Assembly (NCBI GenBank): GCA_031423755.1
Contig: JANPGC010000069.1
Coordinates: 1 to 20,831 of the forward strand
DNA from: JANMEX01 sp031423755
GTDB lineage: Bacteria > Pseudomonadota > Alphaproteobacteria > Rhizobiales > Rhizobiaceae
DNA length: 20,831 nucleotides
Direction: 5' to 3'
The position numbers and the translations under genes are program-made. The notes beneath the pieces were generated by a model that saw nothing but the letters and a program-made list of their open reading frames with translations, had not been told where the DNA came from and did no database searches. Positions 1 to 7,177 of the stretch are shown here, one piece after another (within the stretch, counting starts at the first letter, position 1; each line of letters opens with the position of its first letter).

Positions 1-726
1 GAAGCCGCGCGCGGTTATTGGACCGAATTAGGCGATACGAGCAAGGCGGGATTTCGATTTCTGCATGTGTCAACCGACGAAGTCTACGGAAGTTTGGGCG
101 AGACCGGACAATTCACCGAGGACTCTCCTTGCGCGCCAAACAGCCCCTACGCCGCTTCGAAAGCGTCAAGCGATCATCTGGTCCGCGCCTGGCACAAAAC
201 ATTTGGCTTGCCCGTTGTCATCAGCAATTGTTCGAACAATTATGGCCCGTTCCAGTTTCCGGAGAAATTGGTCCCGGTTATCATCCTGAACGCCTTGGCC
301 GGAAAACCCTTGCCCATCTACGGCACCGGAGAAAACGTGCGGGATTGGCTTTATGTCGAAGATCATGCCGAGGCTTTGTTAACCGTGCTTGTGAAAGGAC
401 GCGATGGCCGGACTTACAACATCGGCGGTGAAAACGAGACGCGGAATATTGAATTGGCGCATATGATCTGCGCCATCCTGGATAATAAGCTCCCAAAGCC
501 GACACCCTATTCCGATCAGATCACCTTTGTCCCCGATCGCCCCGGTCATGACATGCGCTATGCCATCGATGCCTCGCGCCTACGCGGTGAATTGGGGTGG
601 CAGCCTTCTGTCACTTTGCAGCGAGGCCTCGACAAGACTGTGCAGTGGTATCTTGCAAACGAGGCATGGTGGCGGCCTCTGCTGGAGCGGCCCGTTGTTG
701 GCCAGCGTCTCGGCCAAACACCATGA
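1..726 (+). CDS. rfbB: dTDP-glucose 4,6-dehydratase, 3' part (N-terminus outside window)
   Basis: This enzyme converts dTDP-glucose to dTDP-4-keto-6-deoxyglucose, the second step of dTDP-L-rhamnose synthesis, in the cytoplasm. The frame is open from base 1, so 241 residues are present and about 110 N-terminal residues, including the GxxGxxG NAD-binding loop, lie upstream. Visible family marks are STDEVYG (residues 23-29 of the fragment) with the catalytic Asp-Glu pair, YAASK (the SDR Tyr-x3-Lys), NCSNNYGPFQFPEKLVP, and GTGENVRDWLYVEDHAEA. The apparent GTG at 67 is the internal Val of the STDEVYG strand, not a start. The stop TGA (724-726) overlaps the rfbD start as ATGA, so the two genes are translationally coupled. 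The identification is firm. Confidence 0.95.
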   Translation, partial: EAARGYWTELGDTSKAGFRFLHVSTDEVYGSLGETGQFTEDSPCAPNSPYAASKASSDHLVRAWHKTFGLPVVISNCSNNYGPFQFPEKLVPVIILNALAGKPLPIYGTGENVRDWLYVEDHAEALLTVLVKGRDGRTYNIGGENETRNIELAHMICAILDNKLPKPTPYSDQITFVPDRPGHDMRYAIDASRLRGELGWQPSVTLQRGLDKTVQWYLANEAWWRPLLERPVVGQRLGQTP

Positions 727-1568
727 GCATACTTGTTTTCGGCAAGACCGGCCAAGTTGGCATGGAATTGCAGCGAAGGGCCGATGTCAGGGCAGTCGGC
801 CGGGATGTCGCCGACCTCACCCTGCCGGACGCTTGCGCAGCGCTCATTGCCGAAATGAAGCCCGATGCTGTCATAAACGCCGCTGGGTTCACCGCAGTTG
901 ACAATGCAGAGGATGATCCAGCGGCGCATTTAATCAACAGTGCCGCGCCTGCCGCCATGGCAAGAACCGCCGCACTCTTGAACATTCCGTTTGTTCATAT
1001 CTCAACTGACTATGTTTTTGACGGAACGGGCGCAGCCCCTTGGGACCCGCAAGACGCGACATATCCTGTCAACGCCTATGGCAAATCCAAGTTGGCCGGT
1101 GAAATCGGCGTCCGGTCGGCAGGCGGCGTCCATGCCATCTTGCGGACATCCTGGATCTTCTCCGCGCACGGCGTCAATTTCGTCAACACAATACTGCGTC
1201 TGGCGGAAACCCGGGACCGCTTGAGCGTTGTGCATGATCAGTTCGGCGGCCCAACACCTGCAGCGGCCATTGCGGACGCTTGTCTTGCCATTGCCGCGGC
1301 CCTGATCCGGCAACCTGAAAAATCCGGAACCTACCATTTCTCAGGCACACCGGATGTCTCGTGGGCTGACTTTGCACGCACTGTTTTTTCAATGGCAGGA
1401 AAGAATGTGTTCGTGCAAGACATACCTGCATCAGACTATCCTGCGCGCTCGTCACGGCCTGCCAACTCACGGCTTGACTGCTCGAGCCTGGAAGCTGAAT
1501 TCAGTTTGAAGCGGCCGGACTGGCGGGCTGGACTGTCCAACGTTCTCAGCGAACTGAAAGCAATTTGA
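723..1568 (+). CDS. rfbD: dTDP-4-dehydrorhamnose reductase
   Basis: This protein carries out the last step of dTDP-L-rhamnose synthesis, the NAD(P)H-dependent reduction of dTDP-4-keto-L-rhamnose. It has 281 residues, normal for the family. It shows the nucleotide-binding GKTGQVG (residues 7-13), the HISTDYVFDG strand (92-101), and the SDR Tyr119-x3-Lys123 in NAYGKSK. The ATG at 723 is chosen because it overlaps the rfbB stop and places the GxxGxxG loop at the expected distance. The open frame continues upstream to 597, but that part lies inside rfbB and has no family similarity. The rfbA start follows one base after the stop. The partner epimerase gene rfbC is not in the window and may lie upstream of rfbB. 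Confidence 0.95.
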   Translation: MSILVFGKTGQVGMELQRRADVRAVGRDVADLTLPDACAALIAEMKPDAVINAAGFTAVDNAEDDPAAHLINSAAPAAMARTAALLNIPFVHISTDYVFDGTGAAPWDPQDATYPVNAYGKSKLAGEIGVRSAGGVHAILRTSWIFSAHGVNFVNTILRLAETRDRLSVVHDQFGGPTPAAAIADACLAIAAALIRQPEKSGTYHFSGTPDVSWADFARTVFSMAGKNVFVQDIPASDYPARSSRPANSRLDCSSLEAEFSLKRPDWRAGLSNVLSELKAI

Positions 1569-1569
1569 G

Positions 1570-2451
1570 ATGAAGCAACGCAAGGGAATCCTACTGGCAG
1601 GCGGCACAGGAACCCGACTCTACCCAACCACCATGGGCGTTTCAAAACAGCTCCTGCCAATTTACGACAAGCCGATGATCTATTACCCGCTGACAGTGCT
1701 GATGCTGAGCGGTATCCGCGAAATCGCGATCATCACTACACCTGATCATCAGGACCAATTCAGGAACGTGATGCAGGATGGCAGCCAATGGGGCTGCAGT
1801 TTCACCTACATCACCCAGCCAACTCCTGATGGTCTGGCGCAGGCCTTTACATTGTCCGAGAGGTTTCTCGATGACGCACCTTCTGCGCTGGTTTTGGGAG
1901 ACAACATTTTTTTCGGCCATGATCTGCCCGGGAAGCTGATCAACGCAAGCGATAAGGCGAACGGCGGGACCATATTTGGCTATAAGGTGGCAGAGCCGGA
2001 GCGCTACGGTGTCGTCGGATTCGATATCAATGGAACGGCAAATTCACTCATGGAGAAACCGGAAAAACCGGCTTCGGACTATGCGGTGACCGGGCTTTAT
2101 TTCCTCGACAGCAAGGCCCCAGAGCGTGCGGCGAAGGTACGACCGTCAGCCAGGGGAGAACTCGAAATCACGGCGCTCCTGGAGACGTATCTGGAAGAAG
2201 GAAGCTTGTCGGTGGAAAAGCTCGGGCGCGGCTTTGCCTGGCTTGACACGGGAACCCATGACAGCCTGATCGATGCCGCCAATTTTGTCCGCACCCTTCA
2301 AAAGCGGCAAGGCCTCCAAGTGGGATGCCCGGAAGAAATAGCGTTCCACAGCGGATGGATAAGCGCAGAGCAACTGGAAGATCGCGCAAAAATCTTCGAA
2401 AAAACTGAGTACGGAACCTACTTGAGAAACTTGCTAACGAGACAGCCTTGA
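1570..2451 (+). CDS. rfbA: glucose-1-phosphate thymidylyltransferase
   Basis: The enzyme joins glucose-1-phosphate and dTTP into dTDP-glucose, the first step of the rhamnose-nucleotide pathway. The 293-residue length is typical of RmlA. Diagnostic parts are the nucleotidyltransferase signature LLAGGTGTRLYP (residues 8-19), SKQLLPIYDKPMIYYPL (25-41), GDNIFFGHDL with the metal-binding Asp111, and FAWLDTGTHDSLIDAANFV near the C-terminus. It is the last gene of the rfbB-rfbD-rfbA run seen here, starting one base after the rfbD stop. It is followed by an 83-bp gap and the convergent glpK gene. I saw no convincing rho-independent terminator in that gap. Confidence 0.96.
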   Translation: MKQRKGILLAGGTGTRLYPTTMGVSKQLLPIYDKPMIYYPLTVLMLSGIREIAIITTPDHQDQFRNVMQDGSQWGCSFTYITQPTPDGLAQAFTLSERFLDDAPSALVLGDNIFFGHDLPGKLINASDKANGGTIFGYKVAEPERYGVVGFDINGTANSLMEKPEKPASDYAVTGLYFLDSKAPERAAKVRPSARGELEITALLETYLEEGSLSVEKLGRGFAWLDTGTHDSLIDAANFVRTLQKRQGLQVGCPEEIAFHSGWISAEQLEDRAKIFEKTEYGTYLRNLLTRQP

Positions 2452-2534
2452 GTTGGATTGGATTACCGTCAGGATAAAATAAACGCCATCGTCGCTCGTC
2501 CGCCTGCGCAGCCGCTCCGATATGACGACCCCTG

Positions 2535-4022
2535 TCAGTTCAACGTCCGCTGCACCGCCTTGGCCCAAGACTTGAGTTTGGCGCTGCGCACTTTGCCATC
2601 CATCGCCGGTTCAAAACGCTTCTGCGCTTTCCACGCTTTGGCAAATGCCGCCTGTTTTGGCCAGACACCCGCCCTTGACCCCGCAAGCCACGCTGCGCCG
2701 AGCGCGGTTGTCTCCATCACGACAGGACGATCAACAGGCGCATCCAGAATATCGGACAGCCGTTGCATGGTCCAGTCGGACGCCGTCATGCCGCCATCGA
2801 CGCGCAGCACTGTCTTGGTAGTGCCGCCTTTCCAATCTTTCCGCATCGCCGAAATCAGATCATGCGTCTGATAGGCAACCGCTTCGAGCGTGGCTTTGGC
2901 AATTTCCGCCGGCCCCGAATTGCGCGTCAGCCCGTACACAGCGCCGCGCGCTTCTGCATCCCACCAAGGCGCGCCGAGCCCGACAAAGGCCGGCACGACG
3001 ATCACATCCTGCGTCGGATCGGCGCTTTCCGCCAGCTTTCCGGTTTCAGAGGCACTCTTGATAATCTTCAAACCATCGCGAAGCCATTGAACCCCTGCCC
3101 CGGCAATAAAGATCGAGCCCTCCAGCGCATAGGTCGTCTTGCCATCCAGCCGGTAGGCAATGGTCGTCAGCATCCGGCTCTTCGAGCGAACCATGTCCGC
3201 GCCCGTGTTCAAGAGCGCGAAACAGCCTGTGCCATACGTCGATTTCATCATGCCCGGCTCAAAACACGCCTGCCCGATGGTCGCGGCCTGCTGATCGCCC
3301 GCTACTCCGAGTATAGGGATCGCTGCTCCAAACAGTTTGGCGTCGGTGACACCATAATCGTCGGCGCAATCCTTGACCTCCGGTAGCATCATCGCCGGAA
3401 CATTGAGGATTTTCAAAAGCTCGGCGTCCCATTCATTCTTGCCGATATTGTACACCAGCGTGCGCGACGCGTTGGTGGCGTCAGTTGCGTGAACCTTGCC
3501 GCCCGTCAGCCGCCAAATGAGGAAACTGTCAATGGTTCCGAAAAGCAGCTCGCCCTTTGCCGCCCGCTTGCGCGCGCCGGGAACCTTGTCCAGCAGCCAC
3601 GACAGTTTGGTGCCTGAGAAATAGGGGTCAAGCAGGAGCCCGGTCTTCTTGGTGAAGAGCGGCTCCAATCCCTGCTTCTTCAACTTTTGGCAAAAGGCAG
3701 ACGTGCGCCGGTCTTGCCAGACAATCGCATTGTGAATGGCTTTTCCGGTCACCTTGTCCCAGACCACGACGGTTTCGCGCTGGTTGGTGATACCGATCGC
3801 TGCAATATCGGAAGATTTCAGATTGGTCTTTTTGAGCGCCGTCTTCACTGCAAACAGCACAGTATTCCAGATTTCCTCCGGATCATGCTCAACCCAACCG
3901 GATTGCGGAAAGATTTGCGTCAATTCCTTCTGGCCGCTGCCGGCCGGATGCATGGTCTTGTCAAACACAATCGCGCGCGTTGAAGTGGTGCCTTGGTCGA
4001 TGGCAAGAATATAACCGCTCAT
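2535..4022 (-). CDS. glpK: glycerol kinase
   Basis: This kinase phosphorylates glycerol to sn-glycerol-3-phosphate with ATP and is the entry step of glycerol catabolism. The 495 residues match the family length. It is an FGGY-family kinase: the N-terminal phosphate-binding DQGTTSTRAIVFD (9-21), the glycerol-contact segment NQRETVVVWD (80-89), HNAIVWQDRRT (97-107), GVAGDQQAA, and the C-terminal ATP-site LRVDGGMTASDWTMQ are all present. The start is set at 4022, where GGAGGAG precedes the ATG at good spacing. The frame stays open 42 codons further upstream, but that segment is low in family character. It diverges from the sugar dehydrogenase gene across 119 bp. No glpD or glpFKR neighbours are in the window. 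Confidence 0.96.
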   Translation of the reverse strand: MSGYILAIDQGTTSTRAIVFDKTMHPAGSGQKELTQIFPQSGWVEHDPEEIWNTVLFAVKTALKKTNLKSSDIAAIGITNQRETVVVWDKVTGKAIHNAIVWQDRRTSAFCQKLKKQGLEPLFTKKTGLLLDPYFSGTKLSWLLDKVPGARKRAAKGELLFGTIDSFLIWRLTGGKVHATDATNASRTLVYNIGKNEWDAELLKILNVPAMMLPEVKDCADDYGVTDAKLFGAAIPILGVAGDQQAATIGQACFEPGMMKSTYGTGCFALLNTGADMVRSKSRMLTTIAYRLDGKTTYALEGSIFIAGAGVQWLRDGLKIIKSASETGKLAESADPTQDVIVVPAFVGLGAPWWDAEARGAVYGLTRNSGPAEIAKATLEAVAYQTHDLISAMRKDWKGGTTKTVLRVDGGMTASDWTMQRLSDILDAPVDRPVVMETTALGAAWLAGSRAGVWPKQAAFAKAWKAQKRFEPAMDGKVRSAKLKSWAKAVQRTLN

Positions 4023-4141
4023 TTGAAATGCTCCTCCGAATGCAAATAGTGCCAAACACAAGCCGCCGCACACAACGACACCGCTGGCAAAACCCGGCAA
4101 ACTTCTGCTATGCGTCCGGGGAAATGTAAAGGAGATCGGGC

Positions 4142-5068
4142 GTGACAATTTCCATTGGCGTTATCGGACTTGGCAAAATCGCGCAGGACCAGCATCTGCC
4201 CTGCATTGCCAAAAACAGCGATTTCAAACTCGCCGCCGTCGTCTCGTCACGCCCGTCAGACCTTGGCGTTCCTGCCTTCAAGACACCGGCGGAGATGCTG
4301 AAAGCGGTCAAGCTCGACGCGGTCGCCATTTGCACGCCGCCGTCCGTCCGCCGCAATATTGCGCTGGAATGCCTTGAAGCGGGCGTTCATCTGCTCCTCG
4401 AAAAGCCGCCGACACCGACGATTTCCGAATATGCAGACCTCAAGGCCCGCGCCGCCGCATCCGGCAAGGTCGCCTTCCAGACATGGCACTCCCGCTTCAA
4501 TGCCGCCGTGATGGAGGCGAAGAAAATCCTTGCCGGTCAAAAAGTTACGCGTCTGCATGTTTCCTGGAAAGAGAGCGTCTGGCAATGGCACCCGGGTCAG
4601 GAGTGGATCTGGGAGCCGGGCGGATTTGGCGTGTTTGATCCAGGCATCAATGCGCTGTCCATCGTCACTGAAATTCTACCCGAACCGGTGTTCGTCAGCG
4701 AGGCGAACATTATCACCCCGTCAAACCGCTTCACCCCGATTGCCGCAAGCATCAAATTCCGTGCGGCAGATGGCAGCGATGCCGATCTATCTGCCGAATT
4801 TGATTGGCGTCAAAAGGGCGAGCAGTCGTGGAACATTGATGTCGATACTGCGACCCACAAACTCAAGCTCACCTTTGGCGGCACGAAACTGTCGGTGAAC
4901 GGCGTTGAGACGGTTGCTGCGCCGAGCGAAGAGTACGAACAAATCTACGCCCGCTTTGCGCAGCTGGTGAAGTCCGGCAAGTCCGAAATGGACGGCTCTC
5001 CGCTCGAACTGGTGGCTGATTGCATGATGCTCGGACGGCGCTCGGATACGGATGCTTTTGTCTGGTAG
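4142..5068 (+). CDS. Gfo/Idh/MocA-family oxidoreductase, probable D-galactose 1-dehydrogenase
   Basis: A 308-residue NAD(P)-dependent sugar dehydrogenase. The N-terminal Rossmann fold shows GVIGLGKIAQDQHLP (6-20), and the family EKPP motif is at 87-90. The central stretch with SVWQWHPGQEWIW and EPGGFGVFDPGINAL resembles, from memory, proteobacterial D-galactose 1-dehydrogenases, which make galactonolactone as the first step of the De Ley-Doudoroff route. Family membership is firm; the substrate is inference, and arabinose or fucose could also serve. The start is a GTG with GGAG seven bases upstream. The downstream pathway genes (lactonase, dehydratase, KDGal kinase/aldolase) are not in the window. 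A 20-bp direct repeat straddles its stop codon. Confidence 0.85.
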   Translation: MTISIGVIGLGKIAQDQHLPCIAKNSDFKLAAVVSSRPSDLGVPAFKTPAEMLKAVKLDAVAICTPPSVRRNIALECLEAGVHLLLEKPPTPTISEYADLKARAAASGKVAFQTWHSRFNAAVMEAKKILAGQKVTRLHVSWKESVWQWHPGQEWIWEPGGFGVFDPGINALSIVTEILPEPVFVSEANIITPSNRFTPIAASIKFRAADGSDADLSAEFDWRQKGEQSWNIDVDTATHKLKLTFGGTKLSVNGVETVAAPSEEYEQIYARFAQLVKSGKSEMDGSPLELVADCMMLGRRSDTDAFVW

Positions 5069-5092
5069 GAACGCTCGGACGGCGCTCGGATA
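5030..5092 (+). repeat. 20-bp perfect direct repeat across the stop of the sugar dehydrogenase gene
   Basis: The 20-mer GCTCGGACGGCGCTCGGATA occurs at 5030-5049, inside the last codons of the sugar dehydrogenase (L-G-R-R-S-D), and again at 5073-5092, just after the stop. The repeat offset is 43 bp. It looks like a small tandem duplication of the gene's 3' end in which the spacer has diverged. No mobile-element feature is attached to it. Confidence 0.8.
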
Positions 5093-5114
5093 GCGTACAA
5101 AAATCGCTCAGATT

Positions 5115-5777
5115 TTACGCGGTCGCACGCAGATCGGCAATCGCCTTGCGGTAGCCCTCTTCGCTGCCTGCGCTGAAAATCGCCGAACCGGCGACGAGCA
5201 CATCCGCCCCGGCGCGTGTCACCAATGGCGCAGTCTTCTCAGTGATGCCGCCATCGACTTCGATATGAATGGGCCGCTTGCCGATCATTGCCTTCACGCG
5301 CGCGACCTTCTCAACCATCGCCGGGATAAACGCCTGGCCGCCAAAGCCAGGGTTGACCGTCATCAACAAAATCAGGTCGAGCCGGTCGAGCACATACTCG
5401 ACCACACTCTCCGGCGTTGCAGGATTGAGCGACACACCAGCCTTCTTGCCCAAATTCTTAATCGCCTGCAGCGACCGGTCGAGATGGGGGCCGGCTTCCG
5501 CATGAACGGTGATGATGTCACAGCCCGCATCGGCAAAGGCCGCGATATACGGATCAGCAGGCGCAATCATCAGGTGGCAGTCAAAGGTTGCCTTGGTGCG
5601 GCTGCGCAGCGCCTTGATGACGGGCGGGCCGAAGGTAATGTTTGGCACAAAATGGCCATCCATCACATCCAGATGGATCCAATCCGCCCCGGCGCGCACC
5701 ACGGATTCCACCTCGTCGCCAAGCCTTGAAAAATCTGCAGCAAGGATGGAAGGCGAGATGATTGTCTTTGAAGCCAT
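5115..5777 (-). CDS. rpe: ribulose-phosphate 3-epimerase
   Basis: The enzyme interconverts ribulose-5-phosphate and xylulose-5-phosphate in the pentose phosphate or Calvin pathway. It is a 220-residue TIM barrel of family length. All metal and phosphate-site segments are visible: SPSILAADF near the start, HLDVMDGHFVPNITFGPPVI, the HLM strand, MTVNPGFGGQAFI, and HIEVDGGI followed by the phosphate-binding VAGSAIF. The start ATG at 5777 gives the family N-terminus MASKTIISPSILAADFSRLG. The open frame extends 31 codons further, but without family similarity. The Shine-Dalgarno match upstream is weak. It diverges from an unknown gene across 155 bp and converges on the sugar dehydrogenase gene, 46 bp away. 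Confidence 0.95.
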   Translation of the reverse strand: MASKTIISPSILAADFSRLGDEVESVVRAGADWIHLDVMDGHFVPNITFGPPVIKALRSRTKATFDCHLMIAPADPYIAAFADAGCDIITVHAEAGPHLDRSLQAIKNLGKKAGVSLNPATPESVVEYVLDRLDLILLMTVNPGFGGQAFIPAMVEKVARVKAMIGKRPIHIEVDGGITEKTAPLVTRAGADVLVAGSAIFSAGSEEGYRKAIADLRATA

Positions 5778-5932
5778 AATGTCGTACCCGATTGGTGAGT
5801 AGAAGGTCTGCCGTGTCATCAACTGCAAGTCAACATCGCTGATTTTGACCGTACATAAAACAAAGAGCACTAATTTTCAGTATGCGTTCATCTTCTGTCT
5901 GGCAAACGGAAAGTCTACGCCGGAGCATTCGC

Positions 5933-6325
5933 ATGATTTTGAACGTAAAGTCTTTTTTGAAATCCGCCGTTGCCGATTATTTTATCACTGACACGGCACA
6001 GGGTTCGCCCTGCATTGCTACCGCCCGCCGCGTTGGTCCTGAGCGGGTAATTTTCACTGCGCGCCTGTCAAGCGCTGGAAATGTATATGAACTGGGCAAA
6101 ATTCTCTTGCAGGCCCCGATATGCAGTTATGGCCAAATCAAGCCCAACGAGGAGCCTGTCGTGGTCCATCTGAATGCGCAGGACAGTCAAGTCCGATTGC
6201 CGTCTGTTGCCACTCAAAAGCGTGCAACATTAAAAGTGAAACCGGATACCAGATGGCTCTCGGTAATTTACATCGACAGCGCCGACCGCAAGATCAAAGC
6301 CGAGCAAATCAGGATTGAAGAGTAA
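5933..6325 (+). CDS. conserved-looking hypothetical protein, function unknown
   Basis: A 130-residue protein that I do not recognise. I see no signal peptide, membrane segment or catalytic motif. The middle looks beta-rich, with alternating hydrophobic residues (for example RVIFTARLSSAGNVYELGKI and TRWLSVIYIDSADRKIKAEQ). There are two cysteines, in GSPCIATARR and APICSYG. ATG 5933 is preferred because CGGAG ends seven bases before it. An in-frame ATG at 5882 would add 17 residues, but it lacks a clear ribosome site. The gene is divergent from rpe and ends in a strong GC hairpin. A small regulatory or PilZ-like beta-barrel domain is possible, but I see no motif that proves it. Confidence 0.6.
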   Translation: MILNVKSFLKSAVADYFITDTAQGSPCIATARRVGPERVIFTARLSSAGNVYELGKILLQAPICSYGQIKPNEEPVVVHLNAQDSQVRLPSVATQKRATLKVKPDTRWLSVIYIDSADRKIKAEQIRIEE

Positions 6326-6345
6326 CGGGGCCCCGCAAGGCCCCG
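6326..6345 (+). terminator. GC-rich hairpin directly after the hypothetical gene
   Basis: CGGGGCC (6326-6332) pairs perfectly with GGCCCCG (6339-6345) around a CCGCAA loop, starting at the base after the TAA stop. There is no T-tract on either side. It may stop transcription from both this gene and the convergent cox operon, which ends at 6369, but without a U-run this is a weaker call. Confidence 0.45.
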
Positions 6346-6368
6346 CAAAGTCTTGCTGTCATTACCGT

Positions 6369-7166
6369 TCAAGCCGCAGCCGCAACCGCCCGCTTTGCCA
6401 TCACCTTGATCAGCGCAGCCCGATAGTCGGCAGTGGCGTGCATGTCGCTCATCAGGCCCTTGGCATCGACTTTGACGGCATCGACGGAGGCCGCTTCAAA
6501 CTTCTTGTCGAGCGCAGCCTCCAGACCCTTGTGCCGGAACACACCGCTTTCACCGGCACCAGTCACAGCCACCCGCACGCCATCCTTGTCCTTGACAACG
6601 AACACGCCAGCCATGGCGTAGCGCGAGGCCGGGTTCGGGAACTTCGAGTATGCCGCCTTTGCCGGAGCGGTAAACTCGATGGCTGTGACAATCTCGCCTT
6701 CCTTCAGTGCTGTTTCAAACAGGCCCTTGAAAAACTTGTCAGCAGGGATCGTCCGCTTGTCGGTGATGATGGTGGCGCCCAGCGCCAGCATCGCTGAAGG
6801 ATAGTCAGCCGCCGGGTCATTGTTGGAGATCGAGCCGCCGATGGTCCCCCGGTAGCGCACATGCGGATCGCCGATATGGCTGGCAAGCGAGCACAGCGCC
6901 GGACAGACCTTGGCAAGCTTCTCGCTGGTGGCAACGTCGAAATGCGTTGTCGCCGCGCCGATGGTCACTGTTTTGCCCGACACTTTTATTCCGGACAGGT
7001 CGGCGATCCTCGTGATGTCCACAAGATCGGACGGTGAGGCAAGGCGCTGCTTCATGGTCGGAATCAGCGTCATGCCGCCGGCGAGAATCTTCGGATCCTC
7101 GGACTTTTTCAGAAGCTTCACGGCGTCAGAGACAGAGGAAGCGCGATGATAGTTGGTCTCGTACAT
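6369..7166 (-). CDS. coxM: FAD-binding medium subunit of a form II CoxL-type molybdenum hydroxylase
   Basis: The medium subunit carries FAD and passes electrons on from the 2Fe-2S subunit. The 265 residues show AGGMTLIPTMKQR (29-41), the first FAD pyrophosphate loop, and TIGGSISNNDPAADYP (108-123), the second, followed by a CO-dehydrogenase flavoprotein C-terminal domain. The start at 7166 (MYETNYHR) has AGGAGA a few bases upstream. The frame is open 13 codons further, but without a ribosome site. It is the last gene of coxG-coxS-coxL-coxM, 11 bp after coxL. The symbol follows the cox nomenclature by homology and does not imply CO oxidation; the enzyme could act on an aldehyde, an N-heterocycle or an aromatic. 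Confidence 0.9.
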   Translation of the reverse strand: MYETNYHRASSVSDAVKLLKKSEDPKILAGGMTLIPTMKQRLASPSDLVDITRIADLSGIKVSGKTVTIGAATTHFDVATSEKLAKVCPALCSLASHIGDPHVRYRGTIGGSISNNDPAADYPSAMLALGATIITDKRTIPADKFFKGLFETALKEGEIVTAIEFTAPAKAAYSKFPNPASRYAMAGVFVVKDKDGVRVAVTGAGESGVFRHKGLEAALDKKFEAASVDAVKVDAKGLMSDMHATADYRAALIKVMAKRAVAAAA

Positions 7167-7177
7167 GGCTCTTTCTC

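Noticed and set aside
597..722. Longer rfbD start upstream at 597
   Set aside because: This stretch lies within rfbB in another frame. ATG 723 overlaps the rfbB stop and gives the family N-terminus.
4023..4148. 42-codon N-terminal extension of glycerol kinase, containing a hydrophobic stretch like a signal peptide
   Set aside because: The family N-terminus starts at 4022 with a strong GGAGGAG site. The extension overlaps the divergent gene start, and glycerol kinase is cytoplasmic.
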